Shown piece by piece: positions 45,717 through 54,955 of a stretch of 64,000 nt of DNA (positions are counted from its first letter, which is position 1; each line of letters opens with the position of its first letter). The notes under the pieces are model-generated. The model made no database searches, was not told the DNA's origin, and saw only the letters and a program-made list of their open reading frames with translations. Origin of the DNA: Betaproteobacteria bacterium (GTDB lineage Bacteria; Pseudomonadota; Gammaproteobacteria; Burkholderiales; SG8-39); NCBI GenBank assembly GCA_022340285.1, contig JAJDOG010000022.1, forward strand, positions 124,001 to 188,000, in the 5' to 3' direction. The translations under genes and the position numbers were made by a program.

Positions 45717-47738
45717 TCACAGGAAGTAATCGAAGTCGCGCTCGGTCCGCACCTTGCGGCGCAGGCGGAAGATCTGCGCCGGGGCGCGCGTGATGTCCAG
45801 GCTGACGAAGTTGCGCGGGCCGTGCCAGAGGTAGCGCGCGCCCGTCAGCAGCTCGTGCATCTGGTAGGGTGAAGCGGGGTCCACGCCCAGTGCGGCGAGA
45901 TCGAGCTCCACCCAGCCTGATTGCGTGTGATACGGGTCGAGATTCACGACGCTGACCACCACGTTCTCACGGTCCTCGGTGGCCTTGGCGTAGCAGATCA
46001 GGTGTTCGTTGTCGACGGGGAAGAATCGCAGCGACCAGTCGGACTGCAGTGCCGGGTTTTCGCGACGCGCCTTGTTGATCCGCGCAATGAATCCGCGCAG
46101 GCTGTCGGCGCGATCCAGATCCCATTCGCGCAGCTGATACTTTTCCGAGTCGAGATACTCTTCGCCGCCGGGGTCGCGCGGCGCGGCCTCGAGGAGCTCG
46201 AAGGCGGGCCCGTAGATTCCGTAGCTCGCCGCCAGTGTCGCGGCGAGCGCGACGCGCGCGATGAAGGCCGGCCGGCCGCCGAACTGCAGGTACTCGGTGA
46301 GGATGTCGGGGGTATTGGGCCAGACGTTCGGGCGGAAGTATTCGCGGCCGGGGCCCTTGGCGAGCTCGGTGAAGTACTCGGTGAGTTCCGACTTCGTGTT
46401 GCGCCAGGCAAAATACGTGTAGGACTGCGTATACCCGAGCTTGGCGAGCCGGTGCATGACTTTCGGACGGGTAAACGCCTCCGCGAGGAAGATCGTCTCG
46501 GGGTAGGCCCGCTTCAGGCGGTCGATCGCCCACTCCCAGAACGGAAACGGCTTGGTATGCGGATTGTCGACGCGGAAGATGCGGACGCCCTCCGCGATCC
46601 AGAACTCGAAGATGCTCGCGAGCTCCTCCCACAGCGCCTGCCATGCTTCAGACTCGAAATTGAACGGATAGATGTCCTGGTACTTCTTTGGTGGATTCTC
46701 GGCGTACTGCACCGTTCCGTCCGGCCGCTTGCGGAACCACTCCGGATGCTCCGTGACGTACGGATGGTCCGGTGCGCACTGATACGCGATGTCGAGCGCG
46801 ACTTCGATGCCGAAATCGCGCGCGCGCGCCACCACTCTGCGAAAGTCCTCGAGCGTGCCGAGCTGCGGATGGAGCGACTTGTGCCCGCCCTCAGCGGAGC
46901 CGATCGCCCACGGGCTGCCGACGTCCTCGGACGTCGGGGCGAGCGAATTATTCTTGCCCTTGCGCTTCTCCCGGCCGATGGGATGGATCGGCGGGAAGTA
47001 GAGCACGTCGAAACCCAACTCGGCGACATAGGGCAGGCGCGCCTCGACGTCGCGGAACGTGCCGTGCTGCCCGGCCACGGTCGAAGTGGAACGGGGAAAG
47101 AGCTCGTACCAGGTGCTGTAGCGCGCGCGATCGCGATCCACGACCAGGGGAAGCTCCGCCGGATAGGTGAGGGCGAGGCTGCGGTCGGGGTGGCGCTTTG
47201 CCACCTCGCCGAGCGCCTCGTCCAGGCCGAGCGCCTTGAGCGCTTCGGCATTGCCGCCCGCACGCAGCCGGGCGGCCCAGTCCGCCAGCGCCTTGCGGTC
47301 GGCGCCGGCCGCGCGCTTTGCCGCGCCGTCGATCAGCTCGGCGCCGACGAGCGCCGCAATCTTGATGTCCTCGGGGTCGACGCGTCGCTCGAGATCGTGC
47401 AGCCACGAGAGGAAGTGGTCGACCCATGCCGTCACCGTATAGCGGTACCGGCCGAGCGATTCGGCGACGAAGCTGCCGCGCCAGCGATCGTTGCCGAGGA
47501 ACGCCATCGGCGCCTCGCGCCACACGGACTCGTCATCGCGGCGCCACAGCACGCGTGCGGCGACCGCATCGTGCCCGTCGGTGAAGCAGTCGGCCTCGAC
47601 GACGACCCGGTCCCCGACTACGCGCTTGGTGGCGAACCGCCCGTCATCGACGGCGGGGCTGACGCTCTCGATCACCACGCGGACCCGTCCGTCGACTCCG
47701 CTTTCCTGCCTGCGAACCGGTTTGCGTGGGTCAGCCAT
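45717..47738 (-). CDS. glgE: Alpha-1,4-glucan:maltose-1-phosphate maltosyltransferase
   Basis: This 673-residue GH13 enzyme lengthens alpha-glucan with maltose units from maltose-1-phosphate. Its N-terminal domain is helical and immunoglobulin-like. The catalytic barrel shows [14 protein letters not shown] (nucleophile) and [14 protein letters not shown] (acid/base), the GlgE-specific forms of the GH13 motifs. It overlaps glgB by 8 bp and precedes treS-mak by 10 bp, so donor synthesis, elongation and branching are encoded together. Confidence 0.96.
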   Translation of the reverse strand: MADPRKPVRRQESGVDGRVRVVIESVSPAVDDGRFATKRVVGDRVVVEADCFTDGHDAVAARVLWRRDDESVWREAPMAFLGNDRWRGSFVAESLGRYRYTVTAWVDHFLSWLHDLERRVDPEDIKIAALVGAELIDGAAKRAAGADRKALADWAARLRAGGNAEALKALGLDEALGEVAKRHPDRSLALTYPAELPLVVDRDRARYSTWYELFPRSTSTVAGQHGTFRDVEARLPYVAELGFDVLYFPPIHPIGREKRKGKNNSLAPTSEDVGSPWAIGSAEGGHKSLHPQLGTLEDFRRVVARARDFGIEVALDIAYQCAPDHPYVTEHPEWFRKRPDGTVQYAENPPKKYQDIYPFNFESEAWQALWEELASIFEFWIAEGVRIFRVDNPHTKPFPFWEWAIDRLKRAYPETIFLAEAFTRPKVMHRLAKLGYTQSYTYFAWRNTKSELTEYFTELAKGPGREYFRPNVWPNTPDILTEYLQFGGRPAFIARVALAATLAASYGIYGPAFELLEAAPRDPGGEEYLDSEKYQLREWDLDRADSLRGFIARINKARRENPALQSDWSLRFFPVDNEHLICYAKATEDRENVVVSVVNLDPYHTQSGWVELDLAALGVDPASPYQMHELLTGARYLWHGPRNFVSLDITRAPAQIFRLRRKVRTERDFDYFL

Positions 47739-49692
47739 TTCGGCCCTCGCTCTTCAGGAACATGACGCCGAGCGGCGGCAGCGTGATCGTGATGGAGTGC
47801 ATCCGCCCGTGCGCCGGGACCGGTGCCGCCTCGACGCCACCGTAGTTTCCGGTCCCGCTACCGCCGTACAGCGGCGCGTCGCTGTTCAGGAGCTCCCGCC
47901 AGAAGCCGCCGCCGGGCACGCCCAGCACGTAGTTCTCCCGCGGCAGCGGCGTGAAATTGCAGGCGACGACCACCGTTTCGCCCTTGCGCGATTTGCGCAG
48001 GAAAGCGATCACGCTTGCCTCGGCATCGTGGCAGTCGATCCACTCGAACCCGGCCTCGTCGAAATCCACTTCGTGCAGAGCGGGCTCCGTGCGGTACACG
48101 CGATTCAGGTCGCCGACCCAGTTGCGCAGTCCCGAGTGCTCGGGGTATTGCAGGACCCACCACTCGAGCTGATCGTCGTGCGCCCATTCGCGGCGCTGGC
48201 CGAACTCGCAGCCCATGAAGAGCAGCTTCTTGCCCGGGTGGGCCCACATATAGCCGTATAGCGCGCGCAGGTTCGCGAACTGGCGCCACGTGTCGCCCGG
48301 CATCTTGCCGATCAACGAGCCCTTGCCATGCACGACTTCGTCGTGCGAGAGGGGCAGCACGAAGTTTTCGGCAAACGCGTACCAGATCGAGAAAGTGAGC
48401 CGGTCATGGTGATATTTGCGGTGAATCGGATCCTCGCTCAGGTACTTCAGGCTGTCGTGCATCCAGCCCATGTTCCATTTGAGGCCGAAGCCCAGCCCAC
48501 CCAGGTAGACCGGCCGCGAGACCATCGGCCAAGCGGTCGATTCCTCGGCGATCGTCTGCACGTCCGGATGGTCGCGGTAGACCGCCTCGTTCAAGTCGCG
48601 CAGGAACCGGATGGCGTCGAGGTTCTCCCTGCCGCCGTATTGGTTCGGCACCCATTCCCCGTCCTTGCGACCGTAGTCGAGGTAGAGCATCGACGCCACG
48701 GCATCGACCCGCAGACCGTCCAGATGGTATTTGTCGAGCCAGAAGAGCGCGTTCGAGATCAGAAAAGCGCGCACTTCGTGACGACCGTAATTGAAGATGT
48801 AGCTGTTCCACTCGGGGTGGAAGCCCTGCTTCGGATCGGCATGCTCGAACAGGTTCGTGCCGTCGAAATACGAGAGGCCATGGGCGTCGTTCGGGAAGTG
48901 CGACGGCACCCAGTCGAGGATCACGCCGATCCCATTCTGATGCATCCGGTCGATCAGATACATCAGATCCTGAGGCTCGCCGTAGCGTGCGGTCGCCGCG
49001 AAGAAACCGGTCGTCTGGTAACCCCAGGAGCCGTAGAACGGGTGCTCGGTGATCGGAAGCAGCTCGACGTGCGTGAACCCCGTCTCGCGCACGTATTCGG
49101 TGAGCTGGTCGGCCATCTCCCGGTAGGTGAGAAAGCGCTGTCCGTCGCCGCGCCGCCAGGAGCCGAGATGAACCTCGTAGATCGACATCGGCGCGTCCAG
49201 CGCGTTGCGGCTGCGCCGGTTCGCCATCCACTCGGCGTCGTTCCACTCGTACTCGAGCGTCCAGGCGCGCGACGCAGTGGATGGCGGGACTTCGGCATAG
49301 AAGCCGAACGGGTCGGCCTTGTCGACCTCGTAGCCGCCGTAGTTCGACACGATGCGGTACTTGTAGCTCTGCCCGCGCACGACGCCGGGAACGAACCCTT
49401 CCCAGATTCCGGAGCCGTCCTGGCGGGCGTTGAGTGGATGGGCGCGCACGTCCCATCCGTTGAACTCGCCCATGACCGCGACGCTGCGCGCGTTGGGGGC
49501 CCAGATGGCGAAGTGTGCCCCCGCAACCGCATTCTGCACGGTCAGCTGGCAGCCCATCTTCTCGTGCAGGCGCCCGTGGCGGCCTTCCTTGAAGAGATAG
49601 ATGTCGTGTTCGGTCAGCACTGGTGTCTCCTGTCCTTCGCCTGCGCCGCGCCGGGACCGGACGCGTGATTCGCTCGTAGTCTTCGTGGCCAT
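47731..49692 (-). CDS. glgB: 1,4-alpha-glucan branching enzyme
   Basis: This 653-residue GH13 branching enzyme has a single CBM48 ([20 protein letters not shown]), the nucleophile in [20 protein letters not shown], the acid/base in [10 protein letters not shown] and the typical [15 protein letters not shown]. It introduces alpha-1,6 branches into the glucan made by GlgE. A basic N-terminal extension (about 30 residues) precedes the [20 protein letters not shown] segment where many GlgB proteins begin. The gap to glgC is 19 bp. Confidence 0.96.
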   Translation of the reverse strand: MATKTTSESRVRSRRGAGEGQETPVLTEHDIYLFKEGRHGRLHEKMGCQLTVQNAVAGAHFAIWAPNARSVAVMGEFNGWDVRAHPLNARQDGSGIWEGFVPGVVRGQSYKYRIVSNYGGYEVDKADPFGFYAEVPPSTASRAWTLEYEWNDAEWMANRRSRNALDAPMSIYEVHLGSWRRGDGQRFLTYREMADQLTEYVRETGFTHVELLPITEHPFYGSWGYQTTGFFAATARYGEPQDLMYLIDRMHQNGIGVILDWVPSHFPNDAHGLSYFDGTNLFEHADPKQGFHPEWNSYIFNYGRHEVRAFLISNALFWLDKYHLDGLRVDAVASMLYLDYGRKDGEWVPNQYGGRENLDAIRFLRDLNEAVYRDHPDVQTIAEESTAWPMVSRPVYLGGLGFGLKWNMGWMHDSLKYLSEDPIHRKYHHDRLTFSIWYAFAENFVLPLSHDEVVHGKGSLIGKMPGDTWRQFANLRALYGYMWAHPGKKLLFMGCEFGQRREWAHDDQLEWWVLQYPEHSGLRNWVGDLNRVYRTEPALHEVDFDEAGFEWIDCHDAEASVIAFLRKSRKGETVVVACNFTPLPRENYVLGVPGGGFWRELLNSDAPLYGGSGTGNYGGVEAAPVPAHGRMHSITITLPPLGVMFLKSEGRNG

Positions 49693-49711
49693 TGCGCGAT
49701 TTCCTTCGCAG

Positions 49712-50989
49712 TTATTGCAGCAGCGCCGGTCGGGTTGGGTCGGCTGTGCGCGGCGCGAACACGGGCGAGAACGGAACTCCGCCCGATTGCGCGCGCGGCA
49801 CCACGACGATGCCGCCCGGCGAAACCGTGAATCGGCGCGCGTCGGCCGAGGTGTCGTAGCCGATCCGCTCGCCCTCTTCGATCGTGTTGTAGCGGTCCAC
49901 GATCACGCGCCGCAACCTGGCGCCGCGCTTCACGTGCACGTGGTCCATGATGACGCAGTCCTCGACGACCGCGCCGGGGTCGATCCGCACGTCATAGCGC
50001 AGCACGGTGTTGCGCACGACCGCACTCTCGATCCGCGATCCGGAGGCGATCATCGAGTTGTCGATGGTCCCGCCAAGGATGCGTGCGACAGGCCCCACAT
50101 AGCTCCCGGACTGGATCGGCCAATACGGATTGAAAGCGTCGAACCGCGGCTCGGTGCCGAGCAGATCCTGGTGCGCCTCGAAGTATGCGTCGAGCGAGCC
50201 GACGTCACGCCAGTAGCCGGCCTCCTCATAGGGCTTCACGCCGGGGACCGTGTTCGTTGCGAAATCGTAGGCGTACAGGCGGCGCGTGCCCACGAGCCGC
50301 GGAAGCATGTGGCGGCCGAAGTCGGTTCCGCCTTGCTCGCGCGCCTCCTCGAGCGCAACCTTCAGCACTTCCGCGTCGAAGAGATAGTTCCCCATCGACG
50401 CATACGCGTGCCCCGATCGACCGGGCATCGCGGGAGGGTGCTCCGGTTTTTCGAGGAACTCGCGGATGCGACCGTCCCTCTCGGTGCCGATGATGCCGAA
50501 TGCGCTCGCACGCTCGACGGGCACCGGAAGCGCGGCGACGGTGACGTCGGCGCGCCGCTCGCGATGAAAGGCGAGCATCTGGCGCACGTCCATCCGGTAC
50601 ACGTGATCGGCGCCGAAGATCGCGACCACCTCGGGGTTGTGCTGCTCGATGAGATTCAGGTTCTGGTAGATCGCGTCAGCGGTTCCCTGGAACCATGTCG
50701 GCCCCTCGCGCATCTGGGGAGGCACGATCGTGATGAACTGTCCGGGAATCACGGGCGACAGCGACCAGGAGGTGTGCACGTGCTCGATGAGCGATTGCGA
50801 CTTGTACTGGACGAGCAGATAGATCGCGTACATGCGCGAGTTGATCAGGTTGCTGAGCACGTAATCGACGATGCGCGTGCCGCCGGAGAACGGGACCGCG
50901 GGCTTCGAGCGGCCCGCGGTGAGCGGCTGCAGCCGGGAGCCTTCGCCGCCAGCGAGCACCATGGCGAGCACTTCCCTCTGTCCGATCAT
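49712..50989 (-). CDS. glgC: Glucose-1-phosphate adenylyltransferase
   Basis: This 425-residue ADP-glucose pyrophosphorylase has the nucleotide-binding [24 protein letters not shown], and a left-handed beta-helix at the C-terminus. It makes ADP-glucose from glucose-1-phosphate and ATP. It heads the long minus-strand run. Since no glycogen synthase is encoded in this window, the ADP-glucose may go largely to TreT (and, if present elsewhere, GlgA or GlgM). The ATG at 50989 has an AGGAGGCC ribosome site. Confidence 0.96.
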   Translation of the reverse strand: MIGQREVLAMVLAGGEGSRLQPLTAGRSKPAVPFSGGTRIVDYVLSNLINSRMYAIYLLVQYKSQSLIEHVHTSWSLSPVIPGQFITIVPPQMREGPTWFQGTADAIYQNLNLIEQHNPEVVAIFGADHVYRMDVRQMLAFHRERRADVTVAALPVPVERASAFGIIGTERDGRIREFLEKPEHPPAMPGRSGHAYASMGNYLFDAEVLKVALEEAREQGGTDFGRHMLPRLVGTRRLYAYDFATNTVPGVKPYEEAGYWRDVGSLDAYFEAHQDLLGTEPRFDAFNPYWPIQSGSYVGPVARILGGTIDNSMIASGSRIESAVVRNTVLRYDVRIDPGAVVEDCVIMDHVHVKRGARLRRVIVDRYNTIEEGERIGYDTSADARRFTVSPGGIVVVPRAQSGGVPFSPVFAPRTADPTRPALLQ

Positions 50990-51481
50990 GCTTGGCCTCC
51001 TTTGTTCTCATCTTCTGCGTCCCGACGCCGCAGCACGGTTGGCGCGGAAAGCGTGCCGGAAAACAGTCCCACACTGCTGCGGGAACGCGGTATTGAACGT
51101 TGCCAAGGGAACCAGCCGGGTCGCGAGCATGGTTTCGGGGCCAACCAGTCCACGAGCAACGGAGTAAAAGCGAAGTACCGAGCGGGCACTGCACGCCGGC
51201 TCACTGGCACTCTGCTGAAGATCTGCGTGCTGAAGATCTGCGATCCGGCTGAGATGCAGCGACAGCGCCGAACTGGCCCGCGATTGAGATATATTTGAGA
51301 CGCATTCTATCACAGCGCCCGTGCGCGATTTTCAACGTGCGCAACGTGGATTCTCCGCTCGGCGCCGCCGGAGCGCGCAAGTTGAGCGCCGGAGCCGTCG
51401 CGCGAGAATTCGGGATTCCGGTTCGCGCGCCGGTCCGATGCGCTCGTGCGCTTCCTCGTCGTCATTCACTACGGAGAATTC
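50990..51481. other. Divergent intergenic region upstream of glgC and mscS
   Basis: These 492 bp contain no recognisable gene. For glgC a minus-strand -10-like TAGAAT lies at 51309-51304, with TTGAAA at 51335-51330, but the 20-bp spacer is longer than usual, so the promoter call is weak; it would give a leader of about 300 nt. A 15-bp tandem repeat (51213-51242) lies in that leader. Near the mscS side there is GGAGAATTC just before the ATG at 51482. Short open frames on both strands look like chance in GC-rich DNA. Confidence 0.5.
51213..51242. repeat. 15-bp perfect tandem duplication
   Basis: TGCTGAAGATCTGCG occurs twice without a gap (51213-51227 and 51228-51242), each copy holding the palindrome AGATCT. 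It lies about 225-255 bp upstream of the glgC start, in the probable leader or promoter region. It could be a pair of protein-binding sites or a simple replication-slippage duplication. Confidence 0.85.
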
Positions 51482-52396
51482 ATGGACACACCGTTCCTTG
51501 ACGCAATCAGTTCCATCAGCACCCGCGAATGGGTGGGTTACGGCCAGTCTGCGGTGCGCGTGGTGTTGATCGCAATCGCCGCGTGGCTGGTGGTCGCGAT
51601 CGGCAATCGCGCAATCCGCACCATGCGCACGCGCCTTCAGCAACGCGCACCGAGCGAGGACCGCGCCAAGCGTCTCGAGACGCTCGGGCGCGTGTTCCGC
51701 TATGTCCTCGGCGTCGTAGTGTCGGTGGTCGCCGGCATGCTGATTCTCAACGAGCTCGGTATTTCGGTGGCGCCCGTTCTCGCTACCGCAGGCGTGGCCG
51801 GAATCGCCGTCGGCTTCGGCGCGCAGAGCCTCATCAAGGACTACTTCAACGGTTTCTTCCTGCTGGTCGACGATCAGCTCGGGAAGGGCGACATCGTCAT
51901 CGTGGCGGGGATCGGTGGGCTCGTGGAGGACCTGACTTTGCGCTATGTGCGGCTGCGCGATTACGACGGCAACGTCCACTTCGTGCCGAACGGGCAGATC
52001 AGCACCGTCAGCAATCTCACACGGAATTTCGCGTTCGCTGTCATGGACATCGGCATCGCCTATCGCGAGAATGTCGAGGAGGCAATCGACGTGATTCGTG
52101 AGGTCGGGCGCGAGATGCGCGCCGACGAGTCGTTCGGCCCGCGGATCCTCGAAGATCTCGAGATCGCGGGCGTGGACAAGTGGGCCGATTCGGCGGTGGT
52201 CATCCGCTGTCGATTCAAGGTGAAGCCGATCGAGCAGTGGGGTGTGCGGCGCGGATTCCTGCAAAGGCTCAAGGCGGCATTCGATGCGCGCGACATCGAG
52301 ATCCCGTATCCGCACCTGACCGTGTACGCGGGCGAGCCCAAGCAAGGCACCGCGCCCGCGTTCATCCTGCGCGGTTTGCCAGGCTCCGCGCAGTGA
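51482..52396 (+). CDS. mscS: Small-conductance mechanosensitive channel, MscS family
   Basis: This 304-residue channel protein has two to three N-terminal helices, then the pore/beta junction AGVAGIAVGFGAQSLIKDYF with FNGFFLLVDDQLGKGDIV, the signature of MscS. The remaining ~170 residues form the cytoplasmic vestibule. It opens on hypo-osmotic shock to release solutes. The ATG at 51482 has an ACGGAGAA ribosome site; an upstream ATG at 51446 would add 12 residues and is less likely. It is transcribed divergently from glgC and is followed by the Mrp antiporter genes. Confidence 0.93.
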   Translation: MDTPFLDAISSISTREWVGYGQSAVRVVLIAIAAWLVVAIGNRAIRTMRTRLQQRAPSEDRAKRLETLGRVFRYVLGVVVSVVAGMLILNELGISVAPVLATAGVAGIAVGFGAQSLIKDYFNGFFLLVDDQLGKGDIVIVAGIGGLVEDLTLRYVRLRDYDGNVHFVPNGQISTVSNLTRNFAFAVMDIGIAYRENVEEAIDVIREVGREMRADESFGPRILEDLEIAGVDKWADSAVVIRCRFKVKPIEQWGVRRGFLQRLKAAFDARDIEIPYPHLTVYAGEPKQGTAPAFILRGLPGSAQ

Positions 52397-52419
52397 CGCA
52401 GGGGCGGCTCGCGCGGCGC

Positions 52420-52448
52420 TTGTTCGGCTTGGGGGCAGCCGATAGAAT
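52420..52448 (+). promoter_or_regulatory. Sigma-70-like promoter candidate for the Mrp operon
   Basis: TTGTTC (52420-52425) and TAGAAT (52443-52448) are separated by 17 bp. The -10 matches five of six consensus bases; the -35 matches only the TTG. It lies in the 134-bp gap between mscS and mrpE, leaving a leader of about 75 nt. Confidence 0.4.
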
Positions 52449-52530
52449 TCCCGCCGGCCGCGCGCTTTGCGGGCGGACGTCTCGAGTGCGGGAATAATCC
52501 AGAAATCGGGTTCACAGGGGAGGGCGGCGC

Positions 52531-53007
52531 TTGCATCTCGTCAGTTCGGTGCTGTTCCTGTTCGGCTTCTGGCTGATTCTGTCGGGCCACTACACGCCGT
52601 TCCTGGTCACCATGGGTTTGCTCACCGCGCTGGGAGTGGTCTGGCTGGCGCGCCGCATGGACGTCGTCGATCGCGAGGGGCATCCCGTGCATCTCGCCCC
52701 GCGCGCGCTTTTCAGCTACTGGCCGTGGCTCCTCCGCGAGATCATCAAGTCGGGATGGGACGTCACCCGGATCATCCTCAATCCAAGGCTGCCGGTGTCG
52801 CCGACGCTGCTGAGATTCACGCCGACCCAGAAGAGCAACGCCGGTCTGGTCACGCACGCAAACTCGATCACCCTGACGCCCGGCACGATCTCGATCGAGG
52901 CGGGGCACGCAGAGTTCCTGGTGCACGCGGTGACCGAGGCGGGCGCGGACGGAATCCGCGGCGGAGAAATGGACCGGCGCGTCACCCGGTTCGAAGGGGA
53001 GGAATGA
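52531..53007 (+). CDS. mrpE: Mrp-type Na+/H+ antiporter subunit E
   Basis: This 158-residue protein starts at a TTG preceded by AGGGGAGGG; no ATG or GTG fits as well. Two N-terminal membrane helices (VLFLFGFWLILSGHY, FLVTMGLLTALGVVWLA) and the family segment VTRIILNPRLPVSPTLLRF followed by ANSITLTPGTISIE identify it as MnhE/MrpE. It is the first gene of the antiporter operon and overlaps mrpF by 4 bp. Confidence 0.92.
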   Translation: MHLVSSVLFLFGFWLILSGHYTPFLVTMGLLTALGVVWLARRMDVVDREGHPVHLAPRALFSYWPWLLREIIKSGWDVTRIILNPRLPVSPTLLRFTPTQKSNAGLVTHANSITLTPGTISIEAGHAEFLVHAVTEAGADGIRGGEMDRRVTRFEGEE

Positions 53008-53288
53008 TGTTCGCCATCGCGATGCTCGCTCTGCTCGTGACGCTCGCGCTCGCGCTCACCCGCGCGATCCTCGGCCCGACCGTGTTCGACCGGGCCCAGG
53101 CCGCGAATACGATCGGAACGGTCGCGCTGCTGGCGCTGGCGGTGCTGGGGTTCCTGAGCGGCCGCCCGGAGTTCCTCGATCTCGCGATCACCTACGGAAT
53201 CCTGAACCTCGTCGGCACGATCGCGGTGCTGAAGTTCTTCACCTACGGAAATCTGGGGGATCCCGGCGAGGAGGCGGAGAAGCAATGA
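53004..53288 (+). CDS. mrpF: Mrp-type antiporter subunit F
   Basis: This 94-residue protein of three membrane helices starts MMFAIAML at 53004, overlapping the mrpE stop (ATGA). A second in-frame ATG is at 53007. The family pattern RAILGPTVFDRAQAANTIGT and FLDLAITYGILNLVGTIAVLKFF matches MnhF/MrpF. It overlaps mrpG by 4 bp. Confidence 0.92.
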   Translation: MMFAIAMLALLVTLALALTRAILGPTVFDRAQAANTIGTVALLALAVLGFLSGRPEFLDLAITYGILNLVGTIAVLKFFTYGNLGDPGEEAEKQ

Positions 53289-53626
53289 CGGTCGCGGCGG
53301 AGTGGCTGGGCTGGATCTTCCTAGGGCTGGGCAGCTTCTTCTGCGTGGTGGGCGGCCTGGGCCTCGTGCGGATGCCCGATTTCTACACGCGGATGCACGC
53401 GGCGAGCGTGACCGACACCCTCGGCGCGGGTTTGATGCTGCTTGGGATGATGTTCGTTGCGGGGATTTCGCTCGTCACGGTGAAGCTGATCGTCATCGGC
53501 TTCCTGCTGTTCTTCACAAGTCCGACCGCGACCCATGCGCTCGCGAAAGCCGGAATGCACCGTGGTCTCGAGCCCAGGCTTGCTCGACAGCGCCCGGAAG
53601 AGGAGGTGAAGCCATCGAACCGCTGA
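53285..53626 (+). CDS. mrpG: Mrp-type antiporter subunit G
   Basis: This 113-residue membrane protein shows the MnhG/MrpG signature GLGLVRMPDFYTRMHAASVTDTLGAGLMLLGM. The following helix ends FLLFFTSPTATHALAKAGMHRG, and the C-terminal tail is charged. The ATG overlaps mrpF (ATGA). Its last ~26 bases carry the ribosome site and start of the next gene. Confidence 0.92.
   Translation: MTVAAEWLGWIFLGLGSFFCVVGGLGLVRMPDFYTRMHAASVTDTLGAGLMLLGMMFVAGISLVTVKLIVIGFLLFFTSPTATHALAKAGMHRGLEPRLARQRPEEEVKPSNR
53601..53616 (+). promoter_or_regulatory. Strong Shine-Dalgarno followed by an ATC start codon
   Basis: AGGAGGTGA (53601-53609) is the best ribosome site seen in the window. Seven bases after AGGAGG, at 53614, the frame of the next gene reads ATC. 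No ATG, GTG or TTG exists in that frame at a usable distance: the nearest alternatives are CTG at 53623 and GTG at 53635, 16 and 28 nt after AGGAGG. This site therefore decides the unusual start. Confidence 0.6.
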
Positions 53627-54156
53627 TCGTAAACGTGCTGCTCGCGCTCATGGCGTTCGCCGTCGTGGCGATCGCGGTGCAGCGCAATCTCTTCGCGGTC
53701 GTCATCCTGAGCGGCATATACAGCTTTCTCATGGCGACGGTGCTCGTCGCGCTCGATGCCGTGGATGTCGCCATGACGGAGGCGTCGGTCGGAGCTGGAA
53801 TCTCGACCGTGCTGCTGCTCGGCGCGCTGTATCTCTGCGGCGGCGAGGAGGCCAAGCCCATGTGGCGCGTGGGACTACCCCTCCTGTTGGCGGTGGTAAC
53901 GGGCGGTGTTCTCGTTTACGGAACGCTCGGCCTGCCGGCATTCTCCGATCCCGAGGCGCCAATCCACCAGCACGTCGCGAAACGATACATCGAGGAAGGC
54001 GAACGGGAGACCGGCGTTCCGAATATCGTCACCGCGGTGCTCGCGAGCTACCGGGGCTACGACACGCTCGGGGAGACGATGGTCGTGTTCACGGCTGGCG
54101 TCGGTGTGATCGCGCTGCTGCGTCGCCGCCGGAGGCCGCGCGGGGAGGGGAAGTGA
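53614..54156 (+). CDS. Mrp antiporter protein with DUF4040 and MbhE-like domains (detached MrpA C-terminus)
   Basis: This 180-residue membrane protein corresponds to the C-terminal part of MrpA. The DUF4040 domain is at about residues 10-70 (RNLFAVVILSGIYSFLMATV, DVAMTEASVGAGISTVLLLGAL), followed by an MbhE-like segment (NIVTAVLASYRGYDTLGETMVVF). It is a separate gene, as in Mbh/Mbx-type complexes. The start is proposed to be the ATC at 53614, because a strong ribosome site is ideally spaced and no standard start fits. It overlaps mrpG by 13 bp and the next gene by 4 bp (GTGA). A sequencing error at the start codon is the main alternative. Confidence 0.82.
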   Translation: MEPLIVNVLLALMAFAVVAIAVQRNLFAVVILSGIYSFLMATVLVALDAVDVAMTEASVGAGISTVLLLGALYLCGGEEAKPMWRVGLPLLLAVVTGGVLVYGTLGLPAFSDPEAPIHQHVAKRYIEEGERETGVPNIVTAVLASYRGYDTLGETMVVFTAGVGVIALLRRRRRPRGEGK

Positions 54157-54584
54157 GGCACTACCTCGTCCTGCGGGTGATCGCGAAGCTGCTGATCCCG
54201 TTCATGATGGTCTTCGCGCTCTATGTGCAGTTTCACGGCGATTACGGTCCGGGCGGTGGATTCCAGGCCGGCGTGATCGCCGCCGCATCGGTCGTGCTGT
54301 ATGCGATCATCTTCGGCCTGCCGACGACCCGGAAGGTGATTCCGGACTGGCTGGTGGAGACGATGCTGGCGGCCGGCGTGCTCCTCTACGCTACCGTGGG
54401 ACTCGTCGGTATCCTGCTCGGCGGCAACTATCTCGATTATTTCGTGCTGGGAACGCCCCCTGCCCACGGTCAGGAGCGCGGCATCTTCTGGGTCGAGATG
54501 GGTGTGGGCATCACGGTCTTCGGCGTGATGCTCAAGATCTTCTACATGTTCGCGGGGCGCGGCCGGGAGGCCGACACCGAATGA
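54153..54584 (+). CDS. mrpB: Mrp-type antiporter subunit B
   Basis: This 143-residue membrane protein starts at a GTG that overlaps the preceding stop. The MnhB family pattern is plain: LLIPFMMVFALYVQFHGDYGPGGGFQAGVIAAASVVLYAI in the first third, and VEMGVGITVFGVMLKIFYMF near the end. It belongs to the coupled run of antiporter genes and overlaps mrpC by 4 bp. Confidence 0.92.
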   Translation: MRHYLVLRVIAKLLIPFMMVFALYVQFHGDYGPGGGFQAGVIAAASVVLYAIIFGLPTTRKVIPDWLVETMLAAGVLLYATVGLVGILLGGNYLDYFVLGTPPAHGQERGIFWVEMGVGITVFGVMLKIFYMFAGRGREADTE

Positions 54585-54955
54585 GCGCGTTCAGCCATTT
54601 CAGCTACTGGGTCACGATCTTCCTGATGATCGGTGGCCTCTACATCGTGATAGCGCGAGGCAACCTGGTGAAGAAGCTCGTCGGCCTCGCAATCTTCCAG
54701 ACGTCCGTTTACCTGCTCTACATCGCTCCGGGCAAGCTGATCGGCGGCACGGCGCCGATCGTGGCAGACGGATTCCAGGTCTATTCCAACCCCCTCCCGC
54801 ACGTACTGATCCTCACTGCGATCGTGGTGGGCGTCGCGACGCTCGCGCTGGGCCTCGGCCTTGCGGTGCGCATCCGCGAAGCCTACGGAACGATCGAGGA
54901 AGACGAGATCGCAGACCAGGACCGCGCCACCGAGCGCGAGGAACGCGGCGCGTGA
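54581..54955 (+). CDS. mrpC: Mrp-type antiporter subunit C (NuoK-like)
   Basis: This 124-residue protein has three helices and the NuoK/MrpC pattern GLYIVIARGNLVKKLVGLAIFQTSVYLLYI and DPLPHVLILTAIVVG-like PLPHVLILTAIVVGVATLALGLGLAV. NuoK-type subunits carry conserved membrane acids for proton transfer. The ATG overlaps mrpB (ATGA); the C-terminus is strongly acidic (EEDEIADQDRATERE). Confidence 0.92.
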   Translation: MSAFSHFSYWVTIFLMIGGLYIVIARGNLVKKLVGLAIFQTSVYLLYIAPGKLIGGTAPIVADGFQVYSNPLPHVLILTAIVVGVATLALGLGLAVRIREAYGTIEEDEIADQDRATEREERGA

